From: Microvirga sp.
GTDB lineage: Bacteria > Pseudomonadota > Alphaproteobacteria > Rhizobiales > Beijerinckiaceae
Direction of reading: 5' to 3'
Length of the DNA stretch: 64,000 bases
Assembly: GCA_022241475.1 (NCBI GenBank)
Contig: JAKOMT010000005.1
Coordinates: 18,115 to 82,114 of the forward strand
In this document: positions 17,477-26,052 of the stretch, one piece after another
Position numbering within the stretch: the first letter of the stretch is position 1
Layout of the letters: every line of letters begins with the position of its first letter
Position numbers and translations under genes: made by a program
Notes under the pieces: generated by a model
Database searches by the model: none
The model's input: the letters and a program-made list of their open reading frames with translations, nothing else
Told to the model about the DNA's origin: nothing

Positions 17477-19690
17477 ATGCTGTTTCGACCGCTCCCCGCG
17501 TCGTCTTCGACGCTCTCTCCCGCGCTGTCGCGCCGGCGCTTCCTGCAGGGCGGAGCCGCGATCGGCGGCGCGCTCGTCATCGGCGTCTCCGCGCGCTTCG
17601 GCAACCGGGCCATGGCGGCCGAGCCCGTCGTCGGACCCAATCCGCCGGCCGCGCCGAACGCCTTCGTGCGCATCGGCGCCGACGATGTCGTCACCGTGAT
17701 GGTCAAGCATCTCGACATGGGCCAGGGCATCTCGACCGGCCTCGCCACCATCGTCGCCGACGAACTCGACGCGGACTGGGCGCAGATGGATTTCGCCTTC
17801 GCCCCGGCCAACGCCGCGCTCTACAACAACTTCAGCTGGGGGCCCGTCCAGGGCACCGGCGGATCGAGCGGCATCGCGAACTCCTTCACCCAGCTCCGCA
17901 AGGCGGGCGCGGCCGCGCGCGCGATGCTGGTCGCGGCGGCGGCCTCGGAATGGGGCGTTCCTGAGAGCGAGATCACCGTCGAGCGCGGGCTCATCCGGCA
18001 TGTCGCAAGCAGCCGGGAAAGTGGCTTCGGCGCGTTCGCCGAGCGGGCCGCGGTCTTGCCCGTGCCCGAGAATCCCCAGCTCAAGACGCCCGATCGCTGG
18101 ATCTATATCGGAAAGACGGCGCCCCGCCTCGACGCGCGCGCGAAAACCACGGGCCGGGCGCTGTACTCGTTCGACGTGCGCCGTCCGGGCATGCTCACGG
18201 CGATGGTCGCGCGCCCTCCGCGCTTCGGTGGGCGGCTCGTCCGGTTCGACGACGCGCAAGCTCGCGCCGTCGCGGGCGTCGTCGACGTCGTGGCGATCCC
18301 GACGGGCGTCGCCGTCATCGCCAGCGACACCTGGTCCGCCATGAAGGGGCGCGAGGCGCTCGTCGTCGAATGGGATGAGAGCCGCGCCGAAAGGCGCTCG
18401 ACGCAGGATATGGCGAGCGAGTATCGCGACATGGCGAGAACGCGCGGCGCCAGAGCGGTCGATCGCGGCGACGCGGCCGGCGCGATGGCGCGCGCGGCGC
18501 GGGTGATCGAGGCGGAATACGATTTCCCCTATCTCGCCCACGCGGCGATGGAGCCGATCAGCGGCGTCATCGAGAAGAGCGAGGACGGTGGTTACGAGGC
18601 CTGGGGCGCGTTCCAGATCCAGACCATCGATCAGGCGGTCGTGGCGGCGATCATGGGCGTGACGACGGACCGCGTGCGCCTCAACACGCTCGTCGCCGGG
18701 GGCTCGTTCGGCCGGCGCGCGACTCCGCAGGCGGACTGGATCGCGGAGGCCGCCCACATTCTGAAGGCGAGCGGGGAGGCGGCGCCGATCCACCTCGTCT
18801 GGACGCGCGAGGACGATATGCGGGCCGGCTATTTCCGCCCGCTCGTGCATCATCGCGTCAAGGTCGGAGTCGACGAGCGCGGCCGCCCCCTCGCCTGGGA
18901 GCAGAGCGTCGTCGCGAAGTCGATCCTGATCGGCACGGTGATGGAATCCTTCATCATCGACGGGCTCGATTCCACGACCTTCGAGGGCGCGAGCGAACCG
19001 CCCTACGCCGTCCCCAACATGCGGCTCGAGGTTCACAACGCGCGCGAGCAGACGCCCGTCCTCTGGTGGCGGTCGGTCGGGCACAGCCATACGGCGCACG
19101 TGCTCGAGACGATGATCGATGAACTCGCCGGGCTCGCCGGAGAGGACCCGCTCGCCTATCGGCTCTCGCTGATGGAGAACGCTCCGCGCGAGGCCGCGGT
19201 CCTGCGCCTCGCCGCCGAGAAGGCGGGGTGGAGCGAGCCTCCGCCGCCGGGGATCGCGCGCGGGATCGCCGTGCATCGCTCCTTCGGCACCGTCGTGGCG
19301 ATGGTCGCGGAGGTCTCGGTTTCCGGGGAGGTCGTGACGGTCGAGCGGATCGTCGCGGCGGTCGATTGCGGCCTGCCGATCAACCCCGACAACATCCGCT
19401 CGCAGGTCGAAGGCTCCGTCGGGTTCGCGCTCTCGTCCGTCTTGCGAAACCGCATGACCCTCGTCGACGGCGTCGTGCAGGAAACGAATTTCGACGCCTT
19501 CGAACCCACGCGATTCTCGGAGATGCCGGTCGTCGAGACGCATATCGTCGCCTCCGACGCGGAGCCGACGGGAATGGGCGAGCCGGCCGTCCCGACGCTC
19601 GCGCCGGCGATCGCGAACGCGATCTTCGCCGCGATCGGCCGTCGGGTGCGCTCGCTGCCGGTCGATTCGGCCGTTTTGAGGGGAGTCTGA
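17477..19690 (+). CDS. Molybdenum hydroxylase large subunit with Tat signal (IorB-like)
   Basis: This 737-aa molybdopterin-binding subunit partners the upstream [2Fe-2S] protein. The start at 17477 is set by the twin-arginine signal near residue 18 (SRRRFLQGGAAIGGALVIG), which predicts export of the folded enzyme to the periplasm. Family motifs include VMVKHLDMGQGISTGLATI, VAGGSFGRRATPQADW, WWRSVGHSHTAHVLETMIDELA and the catalytic Glu in MGEPAVP (E702). The length fits the IorB class. The pair is inserted between fliP and flhA, which has no obvious functional logic. The substrate is unknown; aromatic N-heterocycles or aldehydes are the known range of the class. Confidence 0.92.
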   Translation: MLFRPLPASSSTLSPALSRRRFLQGGAAIGGALVIGVSARFGNRAMAAEPVVGPNPPAAPNAFVRIGADDVVTVMVKHLDMGQGISTGLATIVADELDADWAQMDFAFAPANAALYNNFSWGPVQGTGGSSGIANSFTQLRKAGAAARAMLVAAAASEWGVPESEITVERGLIRHVASSRESGFGAFAERAAVLPVPENPQLKTPDRWIYIGKTAPRLDARAKTTGRALYSFDVRRPGMLTAMVARPPRFGGRLVRFDDAQARAVAGVVDVVAIPTGVAVIASDTWSAMKGREALVVEWDESRAERRSTQDMASEYRDMARTRGARAVDRGDAAGAMARAARVIEAEYDFPYLAHAAMEPISGVIEKSEDGGYEAWGAFQIQTIDQAVVAAIMGVTTDRVRLNTLVAGGSFGRRATPQADWIAEAAHILKASGEAAPIHLVWTREDDMRAGYFRPLVHHRVKVGVDERGRPLAWEQSVVAKSILIGTVMESFIIDGLDSTTFEGASEPPYAVPNMRLEVHNAREQTPVLWWRSVGHSHTAHVLETMIDELAGLAGEDPLAYRLSLMENAPREAAVLRLAAEKAGWSEPPPPGIARGIAVHRSFGTVVAMVAEVSVSGEVVTVERIVAAVDCGLPINPDNIRSQVEGSVGFALSSVLRNRMTLVDGVVQETNFDAFEPTRFSEMPVVETHIVASDAEPTGMGEPAVPTLAPAIANAIFAAIGRRVRSLPVDSAVLRGV

Positions 19691-19697
19691 GCCGCCG

Positions 19698-19738
19698 TTA
19701 ACGCTTCGCTAACCATGCGCCCGGCAAAACTTGCCGGG
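19698..19738 (+). promoter_or_regulatory. CtrA box plus dyad in the flhA promoter
   Basis: TTAA-CGCTTCG-CTAA (19698-19712) fits the CtrA consensus. It is followed by a perfect 8-bp-arm dyad CCCGGCAA-AAC-TTGCCGGG (19720-19738), ending 19 bp before the flhA ATG. Box-to-dyad distance equals that at flgB, and TAACCATG is shared between the two sites. The dyad is a candidate FlbD/ftr site. Confidence 0.78.
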
Positions 19739-19757
19739 TGAGGGTGCGAGGGCGTCG

Positions 19758-21890
19758 ATGAGCGAAACAGCGGGCGTTGCGGGCGGTGCCGCCGGCGGGA
19801 GCATGGGCTTCGGCGGCCTGCGCGGCATATCGATTTACGCGCGAAGGCCCGACCTGCTGCTCGCTTTCGGGGTCATGGGCATCCTCGTGGTGCTCATCTT
19901 CCCGCTGCCGGCGATCATTCTCGATCTGCTGCTCGCGGTCTCGATCATCTTCTCCGTCCTGATCCTGATGACGGCGCTCTTCATCGAGGAGCCGCTGGAA
20001 TTCTCGTCCTTTCCGACGGTCCTGCTGATCGCGACGATGCTCAGGCTCGCGCTCAACCTCGCCTCGACGCGCCTCATCCTGTCGCACGGCCACGAGGGCC
20101 CCGACGCAGCCGGCTACGTCATCGAAGCCTTCGGCGGCTTCGTGATGGGCGGCAATTTCGTCATCGGCGTGATCGTCTTCGCCATCCTCGTTCTGGTGAA
20201 CTTCGTCGTCATCACCAAGGGCTCGGGCCGCATCGCGGAAGTCGCCGCGCGCTTCACGCTCGACGCCATGCCCGGCAAGCAGATGGCGATCGACGCCGAT
20301 CTCTCGGCCGGCCTGATCGACGAGAACGAGGCGCGCCGCCGCCGCACCAAGCTCGAGGACGAAAGCTCGTTCTTCGGCTCCATGGACGGCGCCTCGAAAT
20401 TCGTGCGCGGCGACGCCATCGCCGGCCTGCTCGTCACCCTGATCAACGTCATCGGCGGCATCATCATCGGCGTCGCGCAGATGGGCCTGACCTTCGGCGA
20501 GGCGGCCGAGACCTACACGATGCTCACCGTCGGCGACGGCCTCGTCTCGCAGATCCCGGCGCTGATCGTGTCGACGGCGGCGGGCCTCCTCGTCTCGAAG
20601 GCCGGCGTCCGGGGCGCGGCGGACAAGACGCTCGGCAAGCAGCTCGCGCACTATCCCAAGGCGCTTGGCATGTCGGCGCTGGTCATGGCTGCGTTGGCGC
20701 TTCTTCCGGGCATACCCTTCATCCCGTTCATGGGACTGGCCGTCGGCGCCGCGTTCCTGGCCCGATACGTCGACAAACAGGCGAAGGAGCGAGCGGCGAA
20801 CCCCGTCGACGCCGACGGCAAGGCCGTCGAAGCGGCGCCGGCCGCGCCGGTCGAAGAGCCGATCTCGGACGTTCTGCGCATCGACGACCTCAAGGTCGAG
20901 ATCGGCTACGCGCTCCTGCCCCTCGTCAACGGCCCGGAGAACGGCGAGCGACTCACCGACCAGATCAAGGCCCTGCGTCGCCAGCTCGCCTCCGAGATGG
21001 GCTTCGTCATGCCGAGCGTGCGCATCCTCGACAACGTGCAGCTAGAGTCGAACGCTTACGTCATCCGCGTGAAGGAGATCGAATCGGGAGGCGGCGCGAT
21101 TTTCCCCGGCCAGTTCATGGCGATCGATCCGATGGGCGGCCAGGTCCAGCTTCCGGGCCAGCACATGCTGGAGCCGACGTTCGGTCTGCCGGCGACCTGG
21201 ATCGACGCGGGTCTTCGCGAGCAGGCGCAGCTGCGAGGCTACACCGTCGTCGACGCGGCGACCGTGCTCTCGACGCATTTGACCGAAATCATCAAGGCTC
21301 ATATGCCCGACCTTCTCACCCATATCGAGGTGCAGAAGCTGCTCGGCGACCTGCCCAAGGATCACGCCGATCTCCTCAAGGAGATCGTGCCGGCGCAGAT
21401 CACGACCACGGGCGTGCAGCGCGTCCTCCAGCTGCTGCTGGCCGAGCGCGTCTCGATCCGCGATCTCGGCGCCATCCTCGAGGCCATTTCCGAGGTCGTG
21501 GGCTCGGTGAAGAGCCCGCGCGACATCGTCGAGCACGTCCGCATGCGGCTCGGACGCCAGATCTGCGCCCAATACGCGGCTCCGAACGGACAATTGCCGA
21601 TCGTCACGCTCTCGCCCGCCTGGGAGCAGGCCTTCATGGAGTCGATCGTCGGCCAGGGCGAGGAGCGCCACCTCGCCATGCAGCCTTCGCGGCTCTCCGA
21701 ATTCGTCGGCGCGGTGCGCGACGCGTTCGAGGACGCCGCGCGACGGGGCGAGATGCCCGTGCTCGTCACCTCGATCCAGAGCCGGCCCTTCGTGCGCTCG
21801 ATCATCGAGCGTTTCCGCCGCGAGACGCCGGTCATGAGCCAGGGCGAAATCCACACGCGCGCGCGGTTGCGGACGGTCGGGAGCGTCTGA
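19758..21890 (+). CDS. flhA: Flagellar export gate protein FlhA
   Basis: This 710-aa protein is the largest export-gate component. It has about eight membrane helices in the first 330 residues and a cytoplasmic docking domain after about 355. The FHIPEP-type signature is present: RLALNLASTRLIL, FVVITKGSGRIAEVAARFTLDAMPGKQMAIDADLSAGLIDENEARRRR. The C-terminal domain contains LREQAQLRGYTVVDAATVLSTHLTEIIKAHMPDLL. The ATG at 19758 is chosen; a TTG at 19731 would place the promoter dyad inside the gene. The gene has its own CtrA/dyad promoter and is followed by crcB genes. Confidence 0.96.
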   Translation: MSETAGVAGGAAGGSMGFGGLRGISIYARRPDLLLAFGVMGILVVLIFPLPAIILDLLLAVSIIFSVLILMTALFIEEPLEFSSFPTVLLIATMLRLALNLASTRLILSHGHEGPDAAGYVIEAFGGFVMGGNFVIGVIVFAILVLVNFVVITKGSGRIAEVAARFTLDAMPGKQMAIDADLSAGLIDENEARRRRTKLEDESSFFGSMDGASKFVRGDAIAGLLVTLINVIGGIIIGVAQMGLTFGEAAETYTMLTVGDGLVSQIPALIVSTAAGLLVSKAGVRGAADKTLGKQLAHYPKALGMSALVMAALALLPGIPFIPFMGLAVGAAFLARYVDKQAKERAANPVDADGKAVEAAPAAPVEEPISDVLRIDDLKVEIGYALLPLVNGPENGERLTDQIKALRRQLASEMGFVMPSVRILDNVQLESNAYVIRVKEIESGGGAIFPGQFMAIDPMGGQVQLPGQHMLEPTFGLPATWIDAGLREQAQLRGYTVVDAATVLSTHLTEIIKAHMPDLLTHIEVQKLLGDLPKDHADLLKEIVPAQITTTGVQRVLQLLLAERVSIRDLGAILEAISEVVGSVKSPRDIVEHVRMRLGRQICAQYAAPNGQLPIVTLSPAWEQAFMESIVGQGEERHLAMQPSRLSEFVGAVRDAFEDAARRGEMPVLVTSIQSRPFVRSIIERFRRETPVMSQGEIHTRARLRTVGSV

Positions 21891-21892
21891 AC

Positions 21893-22303
21893 ATGGTCGC
21901 CGCGGCCGCGCTGGCGGATTTCGGCCTCGTCGCAGCCGGGGGGGCCGTGGGAAGCGTGCTGCGCGTCGTCGTGGCCGATCGGGCGACGCGCGTCCTCGGC
22001 GCCTCGTTTCCCTACGGCACGCTCGTCGTCAACGTCACGGGTGCGACGCTGCTCGGTCTGATCGTCCCGTTTCTCGCGCGCGACGTGCCGACGGGGGTCA
22101 GCGGCTTCGCGCCCCTGTTCGTCGCCGGACTGCTCGGCAGCTATACGACGGTCTCGACCTTCTCGCTCCAAACGCTGCTGCTGATCCGGGGGGGCGACTG
22201 GAGCCGCGCCTCCGCGAACGTCGCGGGCTCCGTCGCGCTTTGCCTCGCGGCCGCGGGCGGCGGACTGGCGATCGGCGACACGCTCGCGGGGAGGTTCGTA
22301 TGA
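21893..22303 (+). CDS. crcB: Fluoride channel CrcB/Fluc, first paralogue
   Basis: This 136-aa, four-helix membrane protein belongs to the CrcB/Fluc family of fluoride exporters, which work as antiparallel dimers. It has GGAVGSVLRVVVADRA, YGTLVVNVTGATLLGL and the pore region GLLGSYTTVSTFSLQT (canonical GFCGGFTTFSTF, here diverged). It starts 2 bp after flhA and its stop overlaps the start of the second copy by ATGA, which predicts coupled translation and perhaps a heterodimer. No fluoride riboswitch is seen upstream. Confidence 0.88.
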   Translation: MVAAAALADFGLVAAGGAVGSVLRVVVADRATRVLGASFPYGTLVVNVTGATLLGLIVPFLARDVPTGVSGFAPLFVAGLLGSYTTVSTFSLQTLLLIRGGDWSRASANVAGSVALCLAAAGGGLAIGDTLAGRFV

Positions 22304-22689
22304 GCGGGGCCGCCTTGCCGGTCTTCGCCGCCGTCGCGGCGGGCGGAGCGCTCGGAGCGAGCGCCAGATACGGGCTCGCGCTTCTCGCGCTCGGCGCGGC
22401 GTTTCCATGGGCGACGCTCACGGCGAACGTCGTCGGATCGTTCCTGATCGGTTGGGCGGGCGCGACGCTTCTGCGGGAGGACGCGCCGGCGCGGCCCCTC
22501 GCGACGGCCTTCGTCATGGCGGGGTTCTGCGGCGGCTTCACGACGTTCTCGCTGTTCAGCCTCGAGGCGCTGACGTTCTATCGCGCCGGCTCGCCGGCGA
22601 CGGCAGCGCTCTACGCGCTCGTGTCGCTCGCGACGTGGATCCCGGCCTGCGCGGCGGGCTGGCGTCTGGGCGAAGCCCTGCGATCCTGA
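22300..22689 (+). CDS. crcB: Fluoride channel CrcB/Fluc, second paralogue
   Basis: This 129-aa, four-helix CrcB/Fluc protein shows the motifs GGALGASARYGLALLALG, TLTANVVGSFLIGWAG and FCGGFTTFSLFSLEALTF, closer to the consensus than the first copy. Its ATG overlaps the stop of the upstream paralogue. Bacteria with two crcB genes often make heterodimeric Fluc channels with opposite topologies; that is likely here but untested. It converges on fadD with only 6 bp between stops. Confidence 0.9.
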   Translation: MSGAALPVFAAVAAGGALGASARYGLALLALGAAFPWATLTANVVGSFLIGWAGATLLREDAPARPLATAFVMAGFCGGFTTFSLFSLEALTFYRAGSPATAALYALVSLATWIPACAAGWRLGEALRS

Positions 22690-22695
22690 ACGACG

Positions 22696-24432
22696 TCAGG
22701 CCTCGCCGACCCCATCGCCGAGGAATTCGGCGCGCAGCTGCCGCCTCAGCATCTTGCCGACGTTGGTCTTCGGCAGGCTCTCGCGAAACTCGATGCGCCG
22801 CGGCAGTTTGTAGGGCGCGAGACCGGCGCGGCAATGCTCGCGGATCTCGTCCGCCGTGAGGCTCGGGTCCTTCTTCACGATGAAGGCGGCCACCGCCTCG
22901 CCGGAATGAGCGTCGGGGACGCCGATCACGGCGGCCTCCCGCACCTTGGGGTGCAGCGCGATCACGTCCTCGACCTCGTTGGGATAGACGTTGAATCCCG
23001 AGACGAGGATCATGTCCTTGATCCGGTCGACGATGCGCACCTGTCCGTCGGGCTGGATGACGGCGATGTCGCCGGTGCGGAAGAACCCGTCCGCCGTCAT
23101 GACGCGCGCGGTCTCTTCGGGACTGTTCCAGTAGCCCGCCATCACCTGCGGGCCGCGCACGCACAACTCGCCTTCGCCGCCGATCGGCAGCGGCGCGCCC
23201 TGCGTGTCGCGGATCGAAACCTCCGTCGAGGGGATGGGGTAGCCGATCGTGCCAGAGAACTCGTCGAGATCCATCGGATTGGCGCAGACGACGGGCGAGG
23301 TCTCCGAGAGCCCGTAGCCCTCGATGATCGCGCGGCCGGTGAGCGCCTTCCAGCGCGCGGCGACGGCCTTCTGCGTGGCCATCCCGCCCGAGACGCACAG
23401 CGTCAGTCGGGAGAAATCGACCTCGCCGATGGCGGGATGGTTGGCGAGCGCGTTGTAGAGCGTGTTCACGCCGACGGTGCAGGTGAATCTCACGCTCTTC
23501 AGCGTCTTCACGAAGCCGGGAATGTCGCGCGGATTGGTGACGAGCACTTGCGTCGCGCCGAAATGGAAGAACAGGCAGCAGGCCGTCAGCGAGAAGATGT
23601 GATAAAGCGGCAGCGCCGTGATGATCACGTTTTCGCTGCTCGATTCGATCGTGCGGCCCATCCAGCCGTCGAGTTGGGCGACGTTGGCGGCGACGTTGCG
23701 GTGCAGGAGCATGGCGCCCTTGGCCGCGCCGGTCGTTCCGCCCGTATATTGCAGGAAGGCGACGTCCTCACGATCGATCGCGACCGGCTCGAAGGCGCTC
23801 GCGCCAGGCTGCGCGACGGCGCGCGCGAACGAAACCGCCTGCGGCAGGTCGTAGGCGGGAACGCCCTTTTTCAGATGGCGCGAGACGAGGTTGACCAGCG
23901 CGCCCTTGAGACCGAGCAGATCGCCCGGCTTGACGATTACGATCGGATCGAGAGCGGCCGCGTCGCCCGAAGCGTCCACGGTGTGCGCGAAATTCTCCAG
24001 CACGAACAGCGCCTTCGCGCCCGAATCCCGAATCTGGGCGGCGAATTCGCGCGGCGTATAGAGCGGGTTGACGTTCACGACCGTGCAGCCGGCCTTCAGG
24101 ATCCCGAACAGGATCGCCGGATACGCCATCACGTTCGGCGCCATGATCGCCACACGCTCTCCGCGCGAAAGCCCCCGCGATTGAAGAAACGCCGCCACGG
24201 CGTTCGCCTGGGCGCCGATCTGCGCGAAGGTGAGGGACTTGCCGAAGCTTTGAAAAGCCGCGCGCGGGCCGAACCGCGTCACCGCGTCGTCGAAGAGCGC
24301 GACCAGCGTTGTGACGGCGCCGTGATCGATCTCGTGAGGCGTGTCGGCGGGATAATGCGACAGCCACGGGCGCTCCGTCTGAAACGCTTCAACCTCGTCC
24401 ACCGGCGCAGCCGGCGGGTCGCGATCGGTCAT
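22696..24432 (-). CDS. fadD: Long-chain fatty acid-CoA ligase
   Basis: This 578-aa AMP-forming acyl-CoA synthetase activates fatty acids for beta-oxidation or lipid synthesis. Adenylation motifs are present: LQYTGGTTGAAKGAMLLHRN (P-loop), EGYGLSETSPVV, GELCVRGPQVMAGYWN, then TGDIAVIQPDGQVRIVDRIKD and the C-terminal Lys region LPKTNVGKMLRRQLR. The N-terminal RPWLSHYPADTPHEID is typical of the FadD class that handles long chains. It may be transcribed alone; the upstream TadG-like gene on the same strand ends 112 bp away. Confidence 0.93.
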   Translation of the reverse strand: MTDRDPPAAPVDEVEAFQTERPWLSHYPADTPHEIDHGAVTTLVALFDDAVTRFGPRAAFQSFGKSLTFAQIGAQANAVAAFLQSRGLSRGERVAIMAPNVMAYPAILFGILKAGCTVVNVNPLYTPREFAAQIRDSGAKALFVLENFAHTVDASGDAAALDPIVIVKPGDLLGLKGALVNLVSRHLKKGVPAYDLPQAVSFARAVAQPGASAFEPVAIDREDVAFLQYTGGTTGAAKGAMLLHRNVAANVAQLDGWMGRTIESSSENVIITALPLYHIFSLTACCLFFHFGATQVLVTNPRDIPGFVKTLKSVRFTCTVGVNTLYNALANHPAIGEVDFSRLTLCVSGGMATQKAVAARWKALTGRAIIEGYGLSETSPVVCANPMDLDEFSGTIGYPIPSTEVSIRDTQGAPLPIGGEGELCVRGPQVMAGYWNSPEETARVMTADGFFRTGDIAVIQPDGQVRIVDRIKDMILVSGFNVYPNEVEDVIALHPKVREAAVIGVPDAHSGEAVAAFIVKKDPSLTADEIREHCRAGLAPYKLPRRIEFRESLPKTNVGKMLRRQLRAEFLGDGVGEA

Positions 24433-24544
24433 GCCCTTTCATCCTCCGCTACCGCCACGATTGCTGCGACCGCATGCGGTAGGTCGAGATTGCCCGCCCG
24501 GAGGTCGTTTGTCGACGAAATTGCGAGGGATTGATTTCGCCGAG

Positions 24545-25387
24545 CTACTGGCTCATCCAGCAGGCGCGTTCTCCCGTCGGTTCATGGATCGGGGTACCGG
24601 GAATGTCTTCGATGCGCGTCTCAAGGCGATGGACGTTGCTCCACGTCGCGGAGCCGTTGGTTCTCGGCGCAGGACCCTCTTCGACGAAGAAGGTGGCCTG
24701 CGCGGCGGGGGCCCAGGGCATCACGACGATGAACTGCCCACCCTCGGGCACGTCGAAGGAGATGTTTCCCATCGGCGCGCTCGGGGCCGCGCGGATCGTG
24801 ATCGTGGCGGGGCCGTCGAACGGATTGTCCAGACGAACGATGGGTCGGCCGTCGGGCGTTATCAGGTATCGCGGCGCACCGTTCTGAAATTCGCCGAGGG
24901 TCACGATGCGCGTCATGTTCGGGAGGCCGCTCTCCTGCCGCCACATGAGAGGTTCGCCCGATCCGGACGCGCTCCCGTTTGCGAGACACGTCGTTCGCGA
25001 GAACGTTTCGATGTCGATGGCGGTCACGCCGACGACGCCGAGCAGGCTGGTCCGGACGCGCGCCGCGACGGAGACCGTCGTGCCTCCGGGTCCGCACGTG
25101 ACGACGGGATTCGGATCGCTCTCGAGACGCCCGGGCGTTGTATTATTGACGAAGTAATTCCGGGCCTGCGCCTCGCAGGCCGCGACGCTCCAGGGGGTCG
25201 CCATGTCGCCGGCGATGGCCGCCGCGTCGCTGGCCGCCTGCAGCTTGGCGCGCATCTGCGACGCGCTCGAATAATCGAGCGCGCTTCCCGCCGCGACCGC
25301 GATCGGTATCAAAATCAGGCCGAAGATCATGCCCACGTTGCCGCGAGCGCAGCGCGCGAACGGCGGCTTGCGAAATGAGTTCATCAT
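24545..25387 (-). CDS. TadG/TadE-like Flp pilus-assembly-type protein
   Basis: This 280-aa protein has the N-terminal region of TadE/TadG-like proteins: a GNVGMIFGLILIPIAVAAGSALDYSSA membrane anchor (about residues 16-40) followed by QMRAKLQAASDAAAIAGDM. The remaining residues look extracytoplasmic, with Cys residues (VAACEAQA, TCGPGG, TTCLANG, ERACWMSQ at the C-terminus) that could form disulphides. TadG-family proteins take part in type IVb pilus assembly, but no other tad gene is present. It may be an orphan minor pseudopilin-like or surface protein. It is divergent from the HIT gene. Confidence 0.72.
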   Translation of the reverse strand: MMNSFRKPPFARCARGNVGMIFGLILIPIAVAAGSALDYSSASQMRAKLQAASDAAAIAGDMATPWSVAACEAQARNYFVNNTTPGRLESDPNPVVTCGPGGTTVSVAARVRTSLLGVVGVTAIDIETFSRTTCLANGSASGSGEPLMWRQESGLPNMTRIVTLGEFQNGAPRYLITPDGRPIVRLDNPFDGPATITIRAAPSAPMGNISFDVPEGGQFIVVMPWAPAAQATFFVEEGPAPRTNGSATWSNVHRLETRIEDIPGTPIHEPTGERACWMSQ

Positions 25388-25608
25388 CGTCCGACCGTGA
25401 GTCCTGCGCGCGGGGCGCCATACGTTGCCTGGAGCTCACAGATAGATCAGTAATTGTTTATCCGAAGTTTCACCGGTGTACCAAATATCGCTTTTCCGTC
25501 GAAAAAATATTCTGCGTTGTGACGCGCCGCGCTCGAACGCGAGATTTTGCGTCGCGATTTCGCGCGTTTCGGCGTTTCCCGACATCGTATCCGGCGATAC
25601 AAGACGTA

Positions 25609-26022
25609 ATGAGCGCTTTCTCGATCGACCCTCGGATCCTCGCCGACACGCTGCCGGTCGGCGACCTCAATCTGTGCAGCGTCGTCTTGATGAACGACGC
25701 CCGCTTTCCGTGGCTCATACTCGTTCCGCAAAGGAAAGGCGCGTCCGAGATCATCGACCTCTCCGAGCTTGACGCCGCGCAACTGATGCGCGAAGCGCGG
25801 CTCGCCACGCAGGTGATGCTTTCGGTGGCCCGCCCGGACAAGGTCAACGTCGCGATTTTGGGCAATGTCGTCGCCCAGCTCCATATGCACGTCGTCGGCC
25901 GCTTCAGGTCCGATCCCGCCTGGCCCGGCCCCGTCTGGGGCGTCGGCGAGCGCCGGGCCTATCCGCCCCACGCCGCGCAAAGCCTGATCGACCGATTCGC
26001 GCAAGCCTTCGCCGACGCCTGA
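25609..26022 (+). CDS. HIT-family nucleotide-binding protein
   Basis: This 137-aa histidine-triad hydrolase/transferase has the active-site segment NVVAQLHMHVVGRF. It is a QxHxH variant in which the first His of the usual HxHxH is Gln while the central catalytic His is kept. This variant is common in alphaproteobacterial HIT proteins. Other marks are the substrate-side stretches FPWLILVPQR and ARPDKVNVAILGN. The ATG at 25609 is used because alignable sequence begins there; the longer frame upstream is unlikely. nudC starts 30 bp downstream on the same strand, so two nucleotide-hydrolase genes form an operon. The substrate is unknown. Confidence 0.88.
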   Translation: MSAFSIDPRILADTLPVGDLNLCSVVLMNDARFPWLILVPQRKGASEIIDLSELDAAQLMREARLATQVMLSVARPDKVNVAILGNVVAQLHMHVVGRFRSDPAWPGPVWGVGERRAYPPHAAQSLIDRFAQAFADA

Positions 26023-26052
26023 CTTCGCCGACGCCTGACACGGAGCTCCCGC

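Noticed and set aside
21850..21893. Fluoride riboswitch before the crcB pair
   Set aside because: The crcB start is 2 bp after flhA, leaving no room for the aptamer.
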